Assembly (NCBI GenBank): GCA_016703895.1
Contig: JADJBE010000006.1
Location: 191,800-255,799 of the forward strand
DNA: 64,000 bases
Direction of reading: 5' to 3'
Source of the DNA: Pseudomonadota bacterium
Lineage (GTDB): Bacteria > Pseudomonadota > Gammaproteobacteria > Steroidobacterales > Steroidobacteraceae
Part shown: positions 1-9,021 of the stretch, piece by piece
Numbering within the stretch: position 1 is the first letter of the stretch
How the letters are laid out: each line of letters begins with the position of its first letter
The notes under the pieces: model-generated
Seen by the model: the letters and a program-made list of their open reading frames with translations, nothing else
What the model was told of the DNA's origin: nothing
The model's database searches: none
Translations under genes and position numbers: made by a program

Positions 1-20
1 GCGCTTGGCACCCGAGCCAT
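1..20 (-). CDS. Possible first codons of lipB (cut by window edge)
   Basis: An ATG on the minus strand at 20-18 opens a frame without a stop up to the window edge, just after the ybeD-like gene. In many proteobacteria ybeD is followed by lipB (octanoyltransferase), so this is where lipB would start. Only six codons are visible and no Shine-Dalgarno sequence is evident; the call rests on gene order alone. Confidence 0.2.
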
Positions 21-39
21 AACGTCGCGCTAGCTTGCG

Positions 40-309
40 CTAGATCAACATCAGCACGTCGTCACTCGCCTGCAAGGCGTTCGCGAGAGCGATCACCTGC
101 TCGCGACTCGTCGCCCGGATGGTGTAGGTGATCGAGACATAGCTTGCCTGGCTGCTGTCGCGCTCGGTGGCGGTCGACAGATCGAAGTCTGGCGCGTGCG
201 CCGCCACGATCGCATCGATGCGGGTACGTAGGCCTGCGCTGCGCCGACCGACTACCTTGATGGGGTAGTCGGTCGGGAAGCGCAGCAATTCCTGTTCTTG
301 CGAGGTCAT
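40..309 (-). CDS. ybeD: YbeD-like DUF493 family protein
   Basis: An 89-residue protein that matches the small DUF493/YbeD family in length and style: a charged N-terminus, a 'FPTDYPIKVVG' start of the alpha/beta fold, and a C-terminal 'V.ALANAL.....VLMLI' segment. The family is thought to be a small ACT-like regulatory fold; its exact role is unsettled. The gene sits downstream of dacA-like and aminotransferase genes and is expected just before lipB, the usual ybeD context. The ATG at 309 is the natural start. The DUF4397 lipoprotein gene ends 28 bp upstream, so the two are probably co-transcribed. Confidence 0.85.
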   Translation of the reverse strand: MTSQEQELLRFPTDYPIKVVGRRSAGLRTRIDAIVAAHAPDFDLSTATERDSSQASYVSITYTIRATSREQVIALANALQASDDVLMLI

Positions 310-337
310 CGCAAGATTCTACCGGCTGACTGCTCGA

Positions 338-1684
338 TCAGAGTGCGTCGTCGAGCGATATGATCGACAGTGGCGTGCCACCACCGACGGCGTCACGTGC
401 TGCGACGGAGTAAATGCCGCCGTTGGCGACTGTCACCGTGGCCGGGCCGATGGCTGCCGTCTTGCTGCCAGTTGGCGTCACGATCACGTCATACCGCCCC
501 GCGGCGAGGCTCACATAACCCGTGTTGGCTTTGAACGCGACATTCGCGAACGCCGGTGTCGCGCTCTGAATCGAGCCGCCGGGTGCGACGACATAAATGT
601 CGACTGCCCCGGCGCTGGGCGAACCGTGGATGATGCGCACCTTGGCCTGGGTTGACACGCGGCGTCGGTCATCCTGCAGGACCAGCGGTTCAATCGATGC
701 CAGCCGCCCGACCGCCATTACGGTGTACTCGCGACCCGCATCGAAGGCCGGATTGGCATCGATTGCGATCACGCCAGGGTTACCAGCCGGGGTTACCTTG
801 ACGTTGTACGTGCCAGGTGGGACTGATACGAAACCCGTCGCAGCGGGGAACGCAAGACCCGGGACTAGCGGCTGTGCAAAGTTATTGTTCGCGATCACGT
901 CCACTGCCGGCGCATCCGGGGAGGCATGGACCACACGCAAGTTGGCCGGTGTCTGGCGATCGAGAATATTGAGCGTATTGCCGGTGCTGGTAGTCACCAG
1001 CAGCGTGATCGGCGAACTACCGGTTGTAGTGTTCTCAACGGCAGTCACCAGCAAGTCGCCACCCGCGGCCAGGTTCACCGTGCCGGAGTCGAAGACGACC
1101 GTCTGCGGCGCGCCAGCCGGCGTCACCCGAATCTGATAGTCGCCGCCTGGCACGCTGACCGGTCCCAGGACTTCCTTGAACGAGAACGTGCCAGTTGGGG
1201 CGGTGCCACTCAGAGCAGCATTCGGCGCGGTCACAAACACCGACACGCGCGGCGCGTCCGGTGCTGCATTCACGACTTGCAAGCGCACCGAGCCGGCGGC
1301 CACTGGCGATGGATCACGCGTCACGATCAATGGCTCGATGTTTGCGACCGAATTCACGGCCAATACGGCAGTGCGAGTACCCTCGGCAAGATTGAGGTTT
1401 GCAGGTCCGATCACGGTCGGGCGTGCATTACCCGGCAACACGCCCTTCACCGCGAGCGTGACCGCGCCACTGACAACGAGCTGATTGGGAATGTTCTGCT
1501 TGAAATCGATGTTCTGCGCAAACGCACGCCCGTTGAGATCGATATCGACCGCGGGGGCATCCGGCGACGCGTGAATGACGCTCAGTTCGGCAGTACCCGC
1601 TGTCGGATCCGGCGAATTACTGTCGCAGGCACCCAGCGCGAAACTCGCCAATGCGACCAGCGTGTATCCTAGACTCTTCTTCAT
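338..1684 (-). CDS. DUF4397 repeat lipoprotein
   Basis: A 448-residue predicted secreted lipoprotein. The ATG at 1684 is preferred over one five codons upstream because GGAG lies nine bases before it and the protein then opens with a clean lipoprotein signal, MKKSLG...ALGAC, with a lipobox at LGAC. The mature part holds four similar beta-rich units, each beginning with a motif like 'VRVVHASPDAPAVDV' and ending near 'PGTYNVKVTPAG', typical of DUF4397. Function is unknown; the domain occurs in surface proteins. It lies between the aminotransferase and ybeD genes with a 195-bp leader, which is not part of the usual cell-wall operon and suggests an insertion with its own promoter. Confidence 0.8.
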   Translation of the reverse strand: MKKSLGYTLVALASFALGACDSNSPDPTAGTAELSVIHASPDAPAVDIDLNGRAFAQNIDFKQNIPNQLVVSGAVTLAVKGVLPGNARPTVIGPANLNLAEGTRTAVLAVNSVANIEPLIVTRDPSPVAAGSVRLQVVNAAPDAPRVSVFVTAPNAALSGTAPTGTFSFKEVLGPVSVPGGDYQIRVTPAGAPQTVVFDSGTVNLAAGGDLLVTAVENTTTGSSPITLLVTTSTGNTLNILDRQTPANLRVVHASPDAPAVDVIANNNFAQPLVPGLAFPAATGFVSVPPGTYNVKVTPAGNPGVIAIDANPAFDAGREYTVMAVGRLASIEPLVLQDDRRRVSTQAKVRIIHGSPSAGAVDIYVVAPGGSIQSATPAFANVAFKANTGYVSLAAGRYDVIVTPTGSKTAAIGPATVTVANGGIYSVAARDAVGGGTPLSIISLDDAL

Positions 1685-1879
1685 CTTGCGTATCTCCATG
1701 CGTAGCAGTTGTTGGTTGCGGCCCCAATACAGTCATTGGAGCCAACTGTCGCAATAGAGTTCGCGGTGCGAGCTGATTTAGATTCAATCGGCGTGAATGC
1801 GTACTAACGACCCGTCCTGTACAAGACGGCGACGCAGCGCAACAGACGGATTTTGTCCTGCACAGTCGCAGCAACCAAC

Positions 1880-2752
1880 CTACCAAGGGGTGGCGGCGAC
1901 TGCCTGCTTGTATTGCTGATACGCGTCGTGCAATCGTTGCCACACCGGCCCGGGCCGACCCGTGCCGACCGCCACGCCGTCTAGCTGGGTGACGGCCTGC
2001 AGCTCGCGCGTGGCAGCGCCTAACAGGATCTCGTCTGCGCTGCGTAACTCGGCTTCGGTCACCGCCACTGATCGGCAAGGCACGCCGACCTTGAGCGCGA
2101 GCTCTTCCATGACCTTTCTGGTCGTGCCCGGCAGCAGGCGCTCGGAGTTCGGTGGTGTGCGTAACTCGCCGTTGATCACCACGTGCACGCTGGCAGCGGA
2201 CGCATCGGTGAGCTCGCCGTCGCGCAGCAGGATGGTCTCACCGGCGCCGGCATCAACTGCAAGTTGCCGCAGTAGCACGTTTGCGAGCAGCGACACTGAC
2301 TTGATATCGCAACGTGCCCAGCGCGTGTCATTGGCCGTGACGCAGCTGATACCGTCACGCAATATAGCGGGAGACAGGGTAGGCCAAGGTGCCGCGAAAG
2401 CGAACACCGTCCGCGGCACGTCGGGCAAGGGGGCGTGGTTGCGGCCGTATTCTGCGCCGCGGGTCACTTGCACGTAGACGTATTGATCGCCGCTGCCATT
2501 ACGTGCGATCAGTTCGGTATATAGGTCGCGCCACTGTGCGTCTGTCAGCGGGTCGCGCATGCGGATTGCTGTCAGCGTACGCCGCAGCCGTGCATGATGC
2601 TGCGCGTAGCGGAATGGCCTGCCGCCATACACGGGCGTGACCTCATAGCCGCCGTCGGCATACAGGAAGCCGCGGTCGAGCGGCGAGATGCGTGCGTCGC
2701 GCAGCGGTAGAAACTCGCCGTTCAGGTAGCAGATCGGCAGTGGTTCGCCCAT
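1880..2752 (-). CDS. D-amino acid aminotransferase-like class IV PLP enzyme
   Basis: A 290-residue fold-type IV PLP transaminase. It begins with the family opening 'YLNGEFLPLRDARISPLDRGFLYADGGYEV', has the probable PLP-binding lysine in 'CDIKSVSLL' near residue 150, and the conserved 'DGELTDASAASVHVV' segment with the glutamate that contacts the cofactor. Best match in character is D-alanine transaminase (Dat), which interconverts D-Ala and D-Glu with 2-oxo acids; branched-chain transaminase and aminodeoxychorismate lyase are the alternatives. It starts 9 bp after dacA in the same operon, where a D-amino-acid enzyme next to a D,D-carboxypeptidase makes sense: DacA releases D-Ala and this enzyme could recycle it. 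Confidence 0.8.
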   Translation of the reverse strand: MGEPLPICYLNGEFLPLRDARISPLDRGFLYADGGYEVTPVYGGRPFRYAQHHARLRRTLTAIRMRDPLTDAQWRDLYTELIARNGSGDQYVYVQVTRGAEYGRNHAPLPDVPRTVFAFAAPWPTLSPAILRDGISCVTANDTRWARCDIKSVSLLANVLLRQLAVDAGAGETILLRDGELTDASAASVHVVINGELRTPPNSERLLPGTTRKVMEELALKVGVPCRSVAVTEAELRSADEILLGAATRELQAVTQLDGVAVGTGRPGPVWQRLHDAYQQYKQAVAATPW

Positions 2753-2761
2753 CGCGCCTAG

Positions 2762-3919
2762 CTACCGCATCCAGAGGGAGACGGTATCGCTCAACTGCGA
2801 CCACCAACCGCCTTCGGCCACCGCCTGCTGCGGCACGAGTGGCACGGTGGCCACAGTGTTGGTCCCATCGGTGATTGATACCTGACCGATAGTCTGTGCA
2901 GCGGTCAGTGGTGCGATCAATGGTTCGTTCAGACTAGTCGTGGTCACAAGACTTGCGGCGCTGCCACGGGGCACGGTGGCCCAGACGTCGCGCGCGACCA
3001 CCGCCGGTATCATCTCAACCTCGCCCTTGTAGACGCGCGGCGAGAGCAGCACGTCGCCTTTCTTCTTCAAGGCCACCGTCTCATAGAACGTGTAGCCATA
3101 GTTCAGCAGCGCCGCGCTGGCATCTTCGCGCGCCTTCATCGATTTCGTGCCGAGTACGGCGCTGATAAGCCGCATGCCATTGCGCTCTGCGGATGTCGCG
3201 AGGCAGTAACCGGCGGACTCGGTATGGCCTGTCTTGATGCCATCAACACTTGGATCGCGCCCCAGCAGGCCATTGCGATTCTGCTGCTTGATGCCGTTCC
3301 ACTCGAATTCGCGTAGCGCGTACCAGCGATAGTACTCGGGAAACTCGGCAATCATGGCGTGGGCGAGCGTGGCGATGTCGCGCGCGCTCATGCGATGCGT
3401 CGGACCCGGCAAACCGCTGGAGTTCTCGAAGTTCGAGTTTTTCATGCCGAGTTGCTTGGCATACGAGTTCATGATCCCCGCGAAAGCCTGCTCGGTGCCG
3501 CCAACTTTCTCTGCGACGGCAATCGTCGCGTCGTTGCCCGACTGCACGATCATGCCCTTCAGCAACACTTCGAGCGGAATCTGGGTGCCAACTTGCACAA
3601 AACTGCGCGACCCCTCGCTGCGCCAGGCACGCTCGCTGATCGTGACCGGCTCATCGAGCTTGAAACGACCCTCTTTGACAGCCTTGAAGGTCACATAGGC
3701 GGTCATCAGTTTGGTGATGCTGGCGGGCTCCATTGGCATGTCAGCATTGCTCTCCGCCAGCACCTTGCCGGTCTGGAAATCGACGAGAATATGTGCGCGA
3801 GTCTCGAGTGACGGTGGTGCTTGCACGGGCACAGCAGCTCGGATCGGTGCGCCAAGCAGCGCGCCGATGAAAAGCGACACAACGAGAGCAACGGCATGGG
3901 CAAGCCGGACTGGGTACAT
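2762..3919 (-). CDS. dacA: D-alanyl-D-alanine carboxypeptidase (PBP5/6 family)
   Basis: A serine D,D-carboxypeptidase that trims the terminal D-Ala from peptidoglycan pentapeptides on the outer face of the inner membrane. The ATG at 3919 has AGGAG about ten bases upstream and gives a signal peptide ending near 'GAPIRAAVP'. Active-site motifs are all present: SITK (SxxK) in 'EPASITKLM', SGN (SxN) in 'VQSGNDA', and KTG in 'DGIKTGHTESAG'. A C-terminal beta domain follows, and the last residues 'WWSQLSDTVSLWMR' look like the amphipathic membrane anchor of PBP5. About 385 residues, as expected for the family. It lies between rlpA and the aminotransferase in the elongation operon. Confidence 0.93.
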   Translation of the reverse strand: MYPVRLAHAVALVVSLFIGALLGAPIRAAVPVQAPPSLETRAHILVDFQTGKVLAESNADMPMEPASITKLMTAYVTFKAVKEGRFKLDEPVTISERAWRSEGSRSFVQVGTQIPLEVLLKGMIVQSGNDATIAVAEKVGGTEQAFAGIMNSYAKQLGMKNSNFENSSGLPGPTHRMSARDIATLAHAMIAEFPEYYRWYALREFEWNGIKQQNRNGLLGRDPSVDGIKTGHTESAGYCLATSAERNGMRLISAVLGTKSMKAREDASAALLNYGYTFYETVALKKKGDVLLSPRVYKGEVEMIPAVVARDVWATVPRGSAASLVTTTSLNEPLIAPLTAAQTIGQVSITDGTNTVATVPLVPQQAVAEGGWWSQLSDTVSLWMR

Positions 3920-4029
3920 GGGGATCGATCTCCTGATCGCTGGCATGGTGCGGCAGACTGCTACCGCGGCTGGCGGCAATTGTAGGCGTAGCGCTGCGCT
4001 GACGCACGGCGCATGTGACTGCGCGCGAC

Positions 4030-4833
4030 TTACTCGCCAGCGAGTCGCGCATCGGCGACGCCCAGCTCCGCGAGCTGCGCCATCACACGATCGAATTCTT
4101 CTACGCTGCGCAGTGGACCCACGCGCACGCGATGCAGCGCTCGATTGCTATTGGTCTGAATCGAAACCTGCTCGGTAACAGTGGCTAGTAGTCGCTGCCG
4201 CAACGTCTCTGCATTGTTGCGGTTGCCAAATGCGCCAACCTGAATATAGAGCGGCGCAGACGGTGCTGCCACAGTGGTGCTGACCGGTGCCACAGCGCCG
4301 GGTCCAGTGGGCCGCAGCGTGCGGACCTCGACGCGCGCGGTGCCGGCGCGAATCACGTCGAGCTTCGCGGCGGCAGTATATGAGAGGTCAATGATGCGGC
4401 CGTCAACGAACGGTCCGCGGTCATTGATACGCACGACGATCGACTTGCCGGTATCGAGATTGGTGACGCGTGCATAGGCGGGCAGCGGCAGCGTCTTGTG
4501 TGCAGCAGTCATCGCATACATGTCGTAGGCCTCGCCGTTGGAGGTGGTCTCGGCAGGGAACCCAGGGCCATACCAGGAGGCGAGGCCGGTCTCCACGTAG
4601 TCGTCGGCGGTCGCCAGTACGTGGTAGCGACGGCCGAACACTTCATAGAACGCTGGGTTGCCGTAGCGGCTCCGCGGCTCGGCCCGCGGCACTGCGTCGG
4701 GAATCGTTGCAACATCCTTAGGTGGCGCAGGGACCGCCGCGCCGCGCCCTGATTCATTGCCGCCGCGGTTGGGAGCAAAGCTACAGCCAGCCAGCAAGCC
4801 GGCAACGCAGAGGCTCACCAGCAGTTGACGCAT
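4030..4833 (-). CDS. rlpA: RlpA: septal-ring/peptidoglycan lytic lipoprotein with SPOR domain
   Basis: A 267-residue lipoprotein with signal MRQLLVSLCVAGLLAGC (lipobox LAGC). The central double-psi beta-barrel is recognisable from 'GLASWYGPGFPAETTSNGEAYDMYAMTAAHKTLP' through 'VRINDRGPFVDGRIIDLSY', including the catalytic-type histidine and aspartate. A C-terminal SPOR domain ('YIQVGAFGNRNNAETLRQRL...RVRVGPL') binds denuded glycan strands. In Pseudomonas RlpA is a lytic transglycosylase acting on such strands. The ATG at 4833 follows a TTG at 4836 and lies four bases after the mltB stop. It belongs to the mrd/mlt/rlpA/dacA operon. Confidence 0.92.
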   Translation of the reverse strand: MRQLLVSLCVAGLLAGCSFAPNRGGNESGRGAAVPAPPKDVATIPDAVPRAEPRSRYGNPAFYEVFGRRYHVLATADDYVETGLASWYGPGFPAETTSNGEAYDMYAMTAAHKTLPLPAYARVTNLDTGKSIVVRINDRGPFVDGRIIDLSYTAAAKLDVIRAGTARVEVRTLRPTGPGAVAPVSTTVAAPSAPLYIQVGAFGNRNNAETLRQRLLATVTEQVSIQTNSNRALHRVRVGPLRSVEEFDRVMAQLAELGVADARLAGE

Positions 4834-4836
4834 CAA

Positions 4837-5919
4837 TTACTGCGAGTCCGAGCGGATAGTGGTCGCAGGAGCAGGTGTCACGGCAGACACCGGGACCGCT
4901 ACTGGCACGCGCGCGGCGATCGCGCCGGCCAGTTCATGCACCGCCATGGCGTATCGCAGGCTGCGGTTATAACGAGTGATCACTTCAAAGTTCTTGAAGC
5001 CCACGCGGTAGCTCGGACCGTTACGCAACTCGGCAGGAATCAGAATCGCGGCCGTGTCACCGGGCAGGTCAACCGTGAACGAGACGCCTTTTGACTTGAG
5101 ACCGTCGATGGTCTCGTTGAGTTTGAGGTTGCGTGGGTCAGCGACGATCGGCGCATCCACCTCGACACTGCTCTCCACCAGCACCAGGCCGCCACGTTGC
5201 CAGCCGTGCTCGGCGAAGTAGTTGGCGACGCTAGCAACAACATCGTCCCAGTCGGAGAACAGATCACGACGCTGGTCATTGCTGCCATCAACCGCATAGC
5301 GTCGATAACTGGATGGCATGAACTGCGGTGCGCCCATGGCGCCGGCGTATGAACCCAGTGCCGTAAAGGGATCGATGGCTTCTTCGCGAATCAGCAACAG
5401 GAAGTTCGCCAGTTCGCTCTTGAAGAACTCCGCGCGGCGTGGAAAGTCGAACGCCAGAGTCATCAACGCATCGAGGACCCGGTGCCGACCGGTGATGCGA
5501 CCATAGAAGGTTTCCACGCCAATGATGGCGACGATATATTCAGGCGCAACGCCCGTGTCGCTCGCCGCTCGCTCGAGCCGCTCGCGGTGCTCAACGTAGA
5601 ACTCGGCGCCTTCCTTGATGCGCTGTTCGGTCAGAAAACGCGCGCGATATTCATACCATGGCGAGACCCTCTCGGCCGGTCGATTCATCAGCTCGATGAT
5701 CTTGGGTTGCGGCTCGCCCTTGGCGAGGATCCGGTAGATCTCAGCGGTTGCGACCTTTTGATCGTTTGCCGTCTGGTCGACCCATTGCTGCACCTCCGGC
5801 CGGTCTAAATCGAAACGATCGCGACCGGAGAACTCGCGATCAGCAAATGCCGGCCCGCCAACAAGCAGACCAAGAGTGAGGCAAGTCAGCAGGCTGACGA
5901 GTCGTAGATTGCAGTGCAT
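4837..5919 (-). CDS. mltB: Membrane-bound lytic transglycosylase B
   Basis: A 360-residue lytic murein transglycosylase. The frame is open far upstream, but the ATG at 5919 is the clear start: it overlaps the rodA stop as TGATG and yields a signal peptide ending near 'GGPAFADRE'. Family hallmarks are 'YIVAIIGVETFYGRITGRH' with the catalytic glutamate, and 'GSYAGAMGAPQFMPSSYRRYAVD'. It cleaves the MurNAc-GlcNAc bond to form 1,6-anhydromuropeptides in the periplasm. The signal peptide has no clear lipobox, so this version may be soluble or held by its N-terminus rather than acylated. Confidence 0.92.
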   Translation of the reverse strand: MHCNLRLVSLLTCLTLGLLVGGPAFADREFSGRDRFDLDRPEVQQWVDQTANDQKVATAEIYRILAKGEPQPKIIELMNRPAERVSPWYEYRARFLTEQRIKEGAEFYVEHRERLERAASDTGVAPEYIVAIIGVETFYGRITGRHRVLDALMTLAFDFPRRAEFFKSELANFLLLIREEAIDPFTALGSYAGAMGAPQFMPSSYRRYAVDGSNDQRRDLFSDWDDVVASVANYFAEHGWQRGGLVLVESSVEVDAPIVADPRNLKLNETIDGLKSKGVSFTVDLPGDTAAILIPAELRNGPSYRVGFKNFEVITRYNRSLRYAMAVHELAGAIAARVPVAVPVSAVTPAPATTIRSDSQ

Positions 5920-7058
5920 CAGGAGCCAATCAACTTTCGGTGCGAATAGAGCGACATGAGGATACCGAAGCCGGCCAGCAGGGTCACCATCGACGTGCCG
6001 CCATAGCTGATCAACGGCAGTGGCACGCCGACGACCGGCAGCAAACCGCTCACCATGCCTGCGTTGATGAAGACATAGACAAAGAACGTCAGCGCAATAC
6101 TGCCGCCGAGCAAGCGGCCGAACGTATCCTGCATCTCGATGGCGAGGTAGAGCGCGCGCGCAACCACAAACAGATACAGCAGCAACATCAAGACGATGCC
6201 GACCATGCCGAATTCCTCGCCGATCACCGCATAGATGAAGTCGGTGGATCGTTCCGGCAGGAAGTCGAGCTGGCCCTGACTGCCATTGAGCCAACCCTTG
6301 CCGAAAATACCGCCTGAGCCGATGGCGATCTGCGACTGAATGATGTGGTAGCCCGCACCGAGCGGGTCGGACTCCGGGTCGAGCAGCGTGAGCACGCGTT
6401 GCCGCTGGTAGTCGTGTAGAAAGCTCCAGCCGAAGTACGCCGCGACGACGCCGAGCAGCGCGAGCGCCGCCATGATGCGGGCCGACAGTCCGGCCATGAC
6501 GAGCACCATGAGGCCGCCGATCAGTATCAGGCCGCCAGTACCGAGGTCAGGTTGCGCAATGGTGAGTCCGGCTGGAATCAGAATCGCGAACGTGAGCACG
6601 ATAAGGCTGCGCGTATCGATCGGAATCGCACGGTCCTGCAGCCACCACGCGCAGGTCATCGGCACGGCGAGTTTCATGATCTCCGACGGCTGGAATCGCA
6701 CGATGCCGAGATCTAGCCAGCGCTGTGCACCCTTGCCGATGTAGCCCACGACGTCGACCACAACCAGCAGTATGCAGCCGATCACGAACAGCCAAGGAGA
6801 GATGCTGCGCAGGAACGACGGTTTGACCTGTGCCAGCGTGCACATGGCGATCCCGCCCAGTGCGACCCGCATCGCCCCATCCAGCACTTTGTCCATGTTT
6901 TGCCCGGAGGCGCTATAGAGAATGACCAGGCCGTAGACCGCCAGCAGCGCGAGTCCCACTAACAAGGGCCCGTCCAATTTGAGTGCGAGTAGTACCCGAG
7001 TCGTTGCGGTCAGCGTGCGCCTGGCGCGCGATCCGACTTCCACTTCTTCGTAGATCAT
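5919..7058 (-). CDS. rodA: RodA SEDS peptidoglycan polymerase
   Basis: A polytopic SEDS-family glycosyltransferase that polymerises glycan strands with PBP2 during cell elongation. The ATG at 7058 (MIYEEVEVG) is chosen over an upstream start inside mrdA because AGGAG lies eight bases before it. Recognisable elements are 'LYSASGQNMD', 'RWLDLGIVRFQPSEIMKLAVPM', 'AQPDLGTGGLIL' with the catalytic-type aspartate loop, 'LPERSTDFIYAVIGEEFGMVG', and the C-terminal 'PLPLISYGGTSM'. About ten transmembrane segments. It starts 10 bp after mrdA and overlaps mltB by one base, so it is in one operon with both. Confidence 0.95.
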   Translation of the reverse strand: MIYEEVEVGSRARRTLTATTRVLLALKLDGPLLVGLALLAVYGLVILYSASGQNMDKVLDGAMRVALGGIAMCTLAQVKPSFLRSISPWLFVIGCILLVVVDVVGYIGKGAQRWLDLGIVRFQPSEIMKLAVPMTCAWWLQDRAIPIDTRSLIVLTFAILIPAGLTIAQPDLGTGGLILIGGLMVLVMAGLSARIMAALALLGVVAAYFGWSFLHDYQRQRVLTLLDPESDPLGAGYHIIQSQIAIGSGGIFGKGWLNGSQGQLDFLPERSTDFIYAVIGEEFGMVGIVLMLLLYLFVVARALYLAIEMQDTFGRLLGGSIALTFFVYVFINAGMVSGLLPVVGVPLPLISYGGTSMVTLLAGFGILMSLYSHRKLIGS

Positions 7059-7068
7059 GCGGGCGCTC

Positions 7069-9006
7069 CTACTCAGTCGCGGTCGGTGGCGGTGCGGGTG
7101 CACCGGCGATTGGCTTCGGCGGCGGCAATTCGGTGGTCGGTGCGCCTAGCAAGTAAGTATCGATGACGCGTCGCGCGATCGGTGCTGCTGTGCCACTGCC
7201 GCTGCGGCCATTTTCCACCATGATGGCGACTGCGATCTTGGGGGCATCGGCAGGCGCAAACGCGATGAACCAGGCGTGGTCACGCAGTCGCTCATCGATT
7301 TTCGACTCGTCATACTTCGCATTCTGGGCCACCGAAAAGACCTGCGCCGTTCCGGTCTTGCCCGCGATCTGATATTTCGCCCCGGCCTGGCTACGCGATG
7401 CGGTGCCCCCATTCATCACTTTGACCATACCGCCAATGGCGACGTCCCAGGCGTCGGGCTGAGCGATTTCGACCTGTTCGATCAGCTTCGGTTCCAGCTT
7501 GCGTGTCTCGTTGGTCACCGGATCGCGCAGTGCGGTCACGAGCCGCGGTTGATAGCTCTTGCCACGCGAGGCGATGATGGCGGCCGCGTGGGCCATCTGC
7601 AGTGGCGTCGCCAGCAGATAACCTTGACCGATGCCAAAGATCACCGTCTCACCGGGAAACCAGACCTGATCCGCGGGGCGCGAGAATGCCTGGCGCTTCC
7701 ACGCCGGTGTGGGCAGGAGACCGCGCTTCTCACCGCTGATATCAATTCCTGTCAGTGCTCCGAGGCCAAAATGCGCGAGGAATTCTGCCAGTCGATCAAC
7801 GCCGATCTGCGCCGAAAGGTCGTAGAAGTACACGTCACAGGATTGCGCGATCGCCGTCAGCATGTCGACGCGCCCGTGGCCGCGGGGTTTCCAGTCGCGA
7901 AAGCGGTGCCGCGAGCCGGGCAGCGTGAAATAGCCGCCGCAAGCGCGCGAGTGCTCCGGTGTCGTGACGCCGTACGCAAGTCCGGCCAGCGCGACCATCG
8001 GCTTGATGGTCGAGCCGGGGGGGTAGGCGCCCTTCAAGGCGCGATTCAGTAGCGGTCGGTCGATGTTCTCATTCAGCGCAGCGAACTCCGCGCGCGTCAG
8101 GCCGCGGCCGAAGGCGTTGGGATCAAACCCCGGCCGGCTAACGAGTGCGATCACGTCACCCGTTGCGGGATCGATCGCGACTATCGAGCCGCGGCGCTCG
8201 AACAAGGCTTCTTCTGCGATCCGCTGCGTTGCGAGGTCGATACTGGTGATGATATCCGCGCCTGCCACGGGGGCAACGCGGCGCAGGTCCGGAACAAATG
8301 CTCCAGCCCGTTCAACCGAACGTCCGGCGGCATTGACCAGGATCTCACGCGATCCATTCGTGCCATGCAGCTCCTTCTCATAAGCTGCTTCGACGCCTAG
8401 CTTGCCGATCAGGGTGGTGCCTGCATAGGCGCCCGTGTCAATACGCTTCAGGTCAGACTCGCTGATCGCCGCCACATAGCCCAGAGCATGGACGGCTATC
8501 TCGCGATGCGGATAGCTGCGCGCGAGACGCGTGGCGATGTCGACGCCCGGAAACTCGAAGCGGTGGACTGCGAAACGCGCGATTTCCTCATCGGTCATAC
8601 GCAGCCGGATCGGCACGCCGTCAAACTTGCGTCGCGAGCGGATGAGTTTTTTGACGTCGTCCAGATCGTCGGCCGGCAGCAAGCCGATCTCGACCAGTCG
8701 TTTGAGCGTCGCGTCGACATCCGGTACTTGTTCACGCACCAGTTCGAGCTGAAACGCCGGTTGGTTGTCGGCGAGTACCTTGCCGTGCCGATCGAGAATG
8801 AGCCCACGCGGCGCCGGCAGCGGCTCGAGCCGAACGCGGTTGCCGGCAGACAGCTCGGTATAGTAGTCATGACGCACGACCTGCAATACGACCAGTCGGC
8901 CGACCAGCACGCTGGTCAGCGCAAAGATCACAAATGCCGCGATCAGCGAACGTTGCTCGAACAGCCGCTGCTCGCCCCAGCGATCTTTGATGCGTACGGC
9001 GCTCAC
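7069..9006 (-). CDS. mrdA: Penicillin-binding protein 2 (elongation transpeptidase)
   Basis: A 645-residue class B PBP that crosslinks peptidoglycan in the elongasome with RodA. One N-terminal membrane segment (residues about 20-42) is followed by the pedestal domain with 'PAPRGLILDRHGKVLADN', then the transpeptidase domain. Catalytic motifs: STIK with the nucleophile at Ser332, the SxN-type 'SCD' in 'AQSCDVYFYD', and KTG in 'AGKTGTAQV'. Length and motifs match PBP2. The C-terminal tail is proline-rich. It lies 15 bp downstream of mreD in the mreBCD-mrdAB order. Confidence 0.95.
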   Translation of the reverse strand: MSAVRIKDRWGEQRLFEQRSLIAAFVIFALTSVLVGRLVVLQVVRHDYYTELSAGNRVRLEPLPAPRGLILDRHGKVLADNQPAFQLELVREQVPDVDATLKRLVEIGLLPADDLDDVKKLIRSRRKFDGVPIRLRMTDEEIARFAVHRFEFPGVDIATRLARSYPHREIAVHALGYVAAISESDLKRIDTGAYAGTTLIGKLGVEAAYEKELHGTNGSREILVNAAGRSVERAGAFVPDLRRVAPVAGADIITSIDLATQRIAEEALFERRGSIVAIDPATGDVIALVSRPGFDPNAFGRGLTRAEFAALNENIDRPLLNRALKGAYPPGSTIKPMVALAGLAYGVTTPEHSRACGGYFTLPGSRHRFRDWKPRGHGRVDMLTAIAQSCDVYFYDLSAQIGVDRLAEFLAHFGLGALTGIDISGEKRGLLPTPAWKRQAFSRPADQVWFPGETVIFGIGQGYLLATPLQMAHAAAIIASRGKSYQPRLVTALRDPVTNETRKLEPKLIEQVEIAQPDAWDVAIGGMVKVMNGGTASRSQAGAKYQIAGKTGTAQVFSVAQNAKYDESKIDERLRDHAWFIAFAPADAPKIAVAIMVENGRSGSGTAAPIARRVIDTYLLGAPTTELPPPKPIAGAPAPPPTATE

Positions 9007-9021
9007 GCTAGCGAGCTCGCG

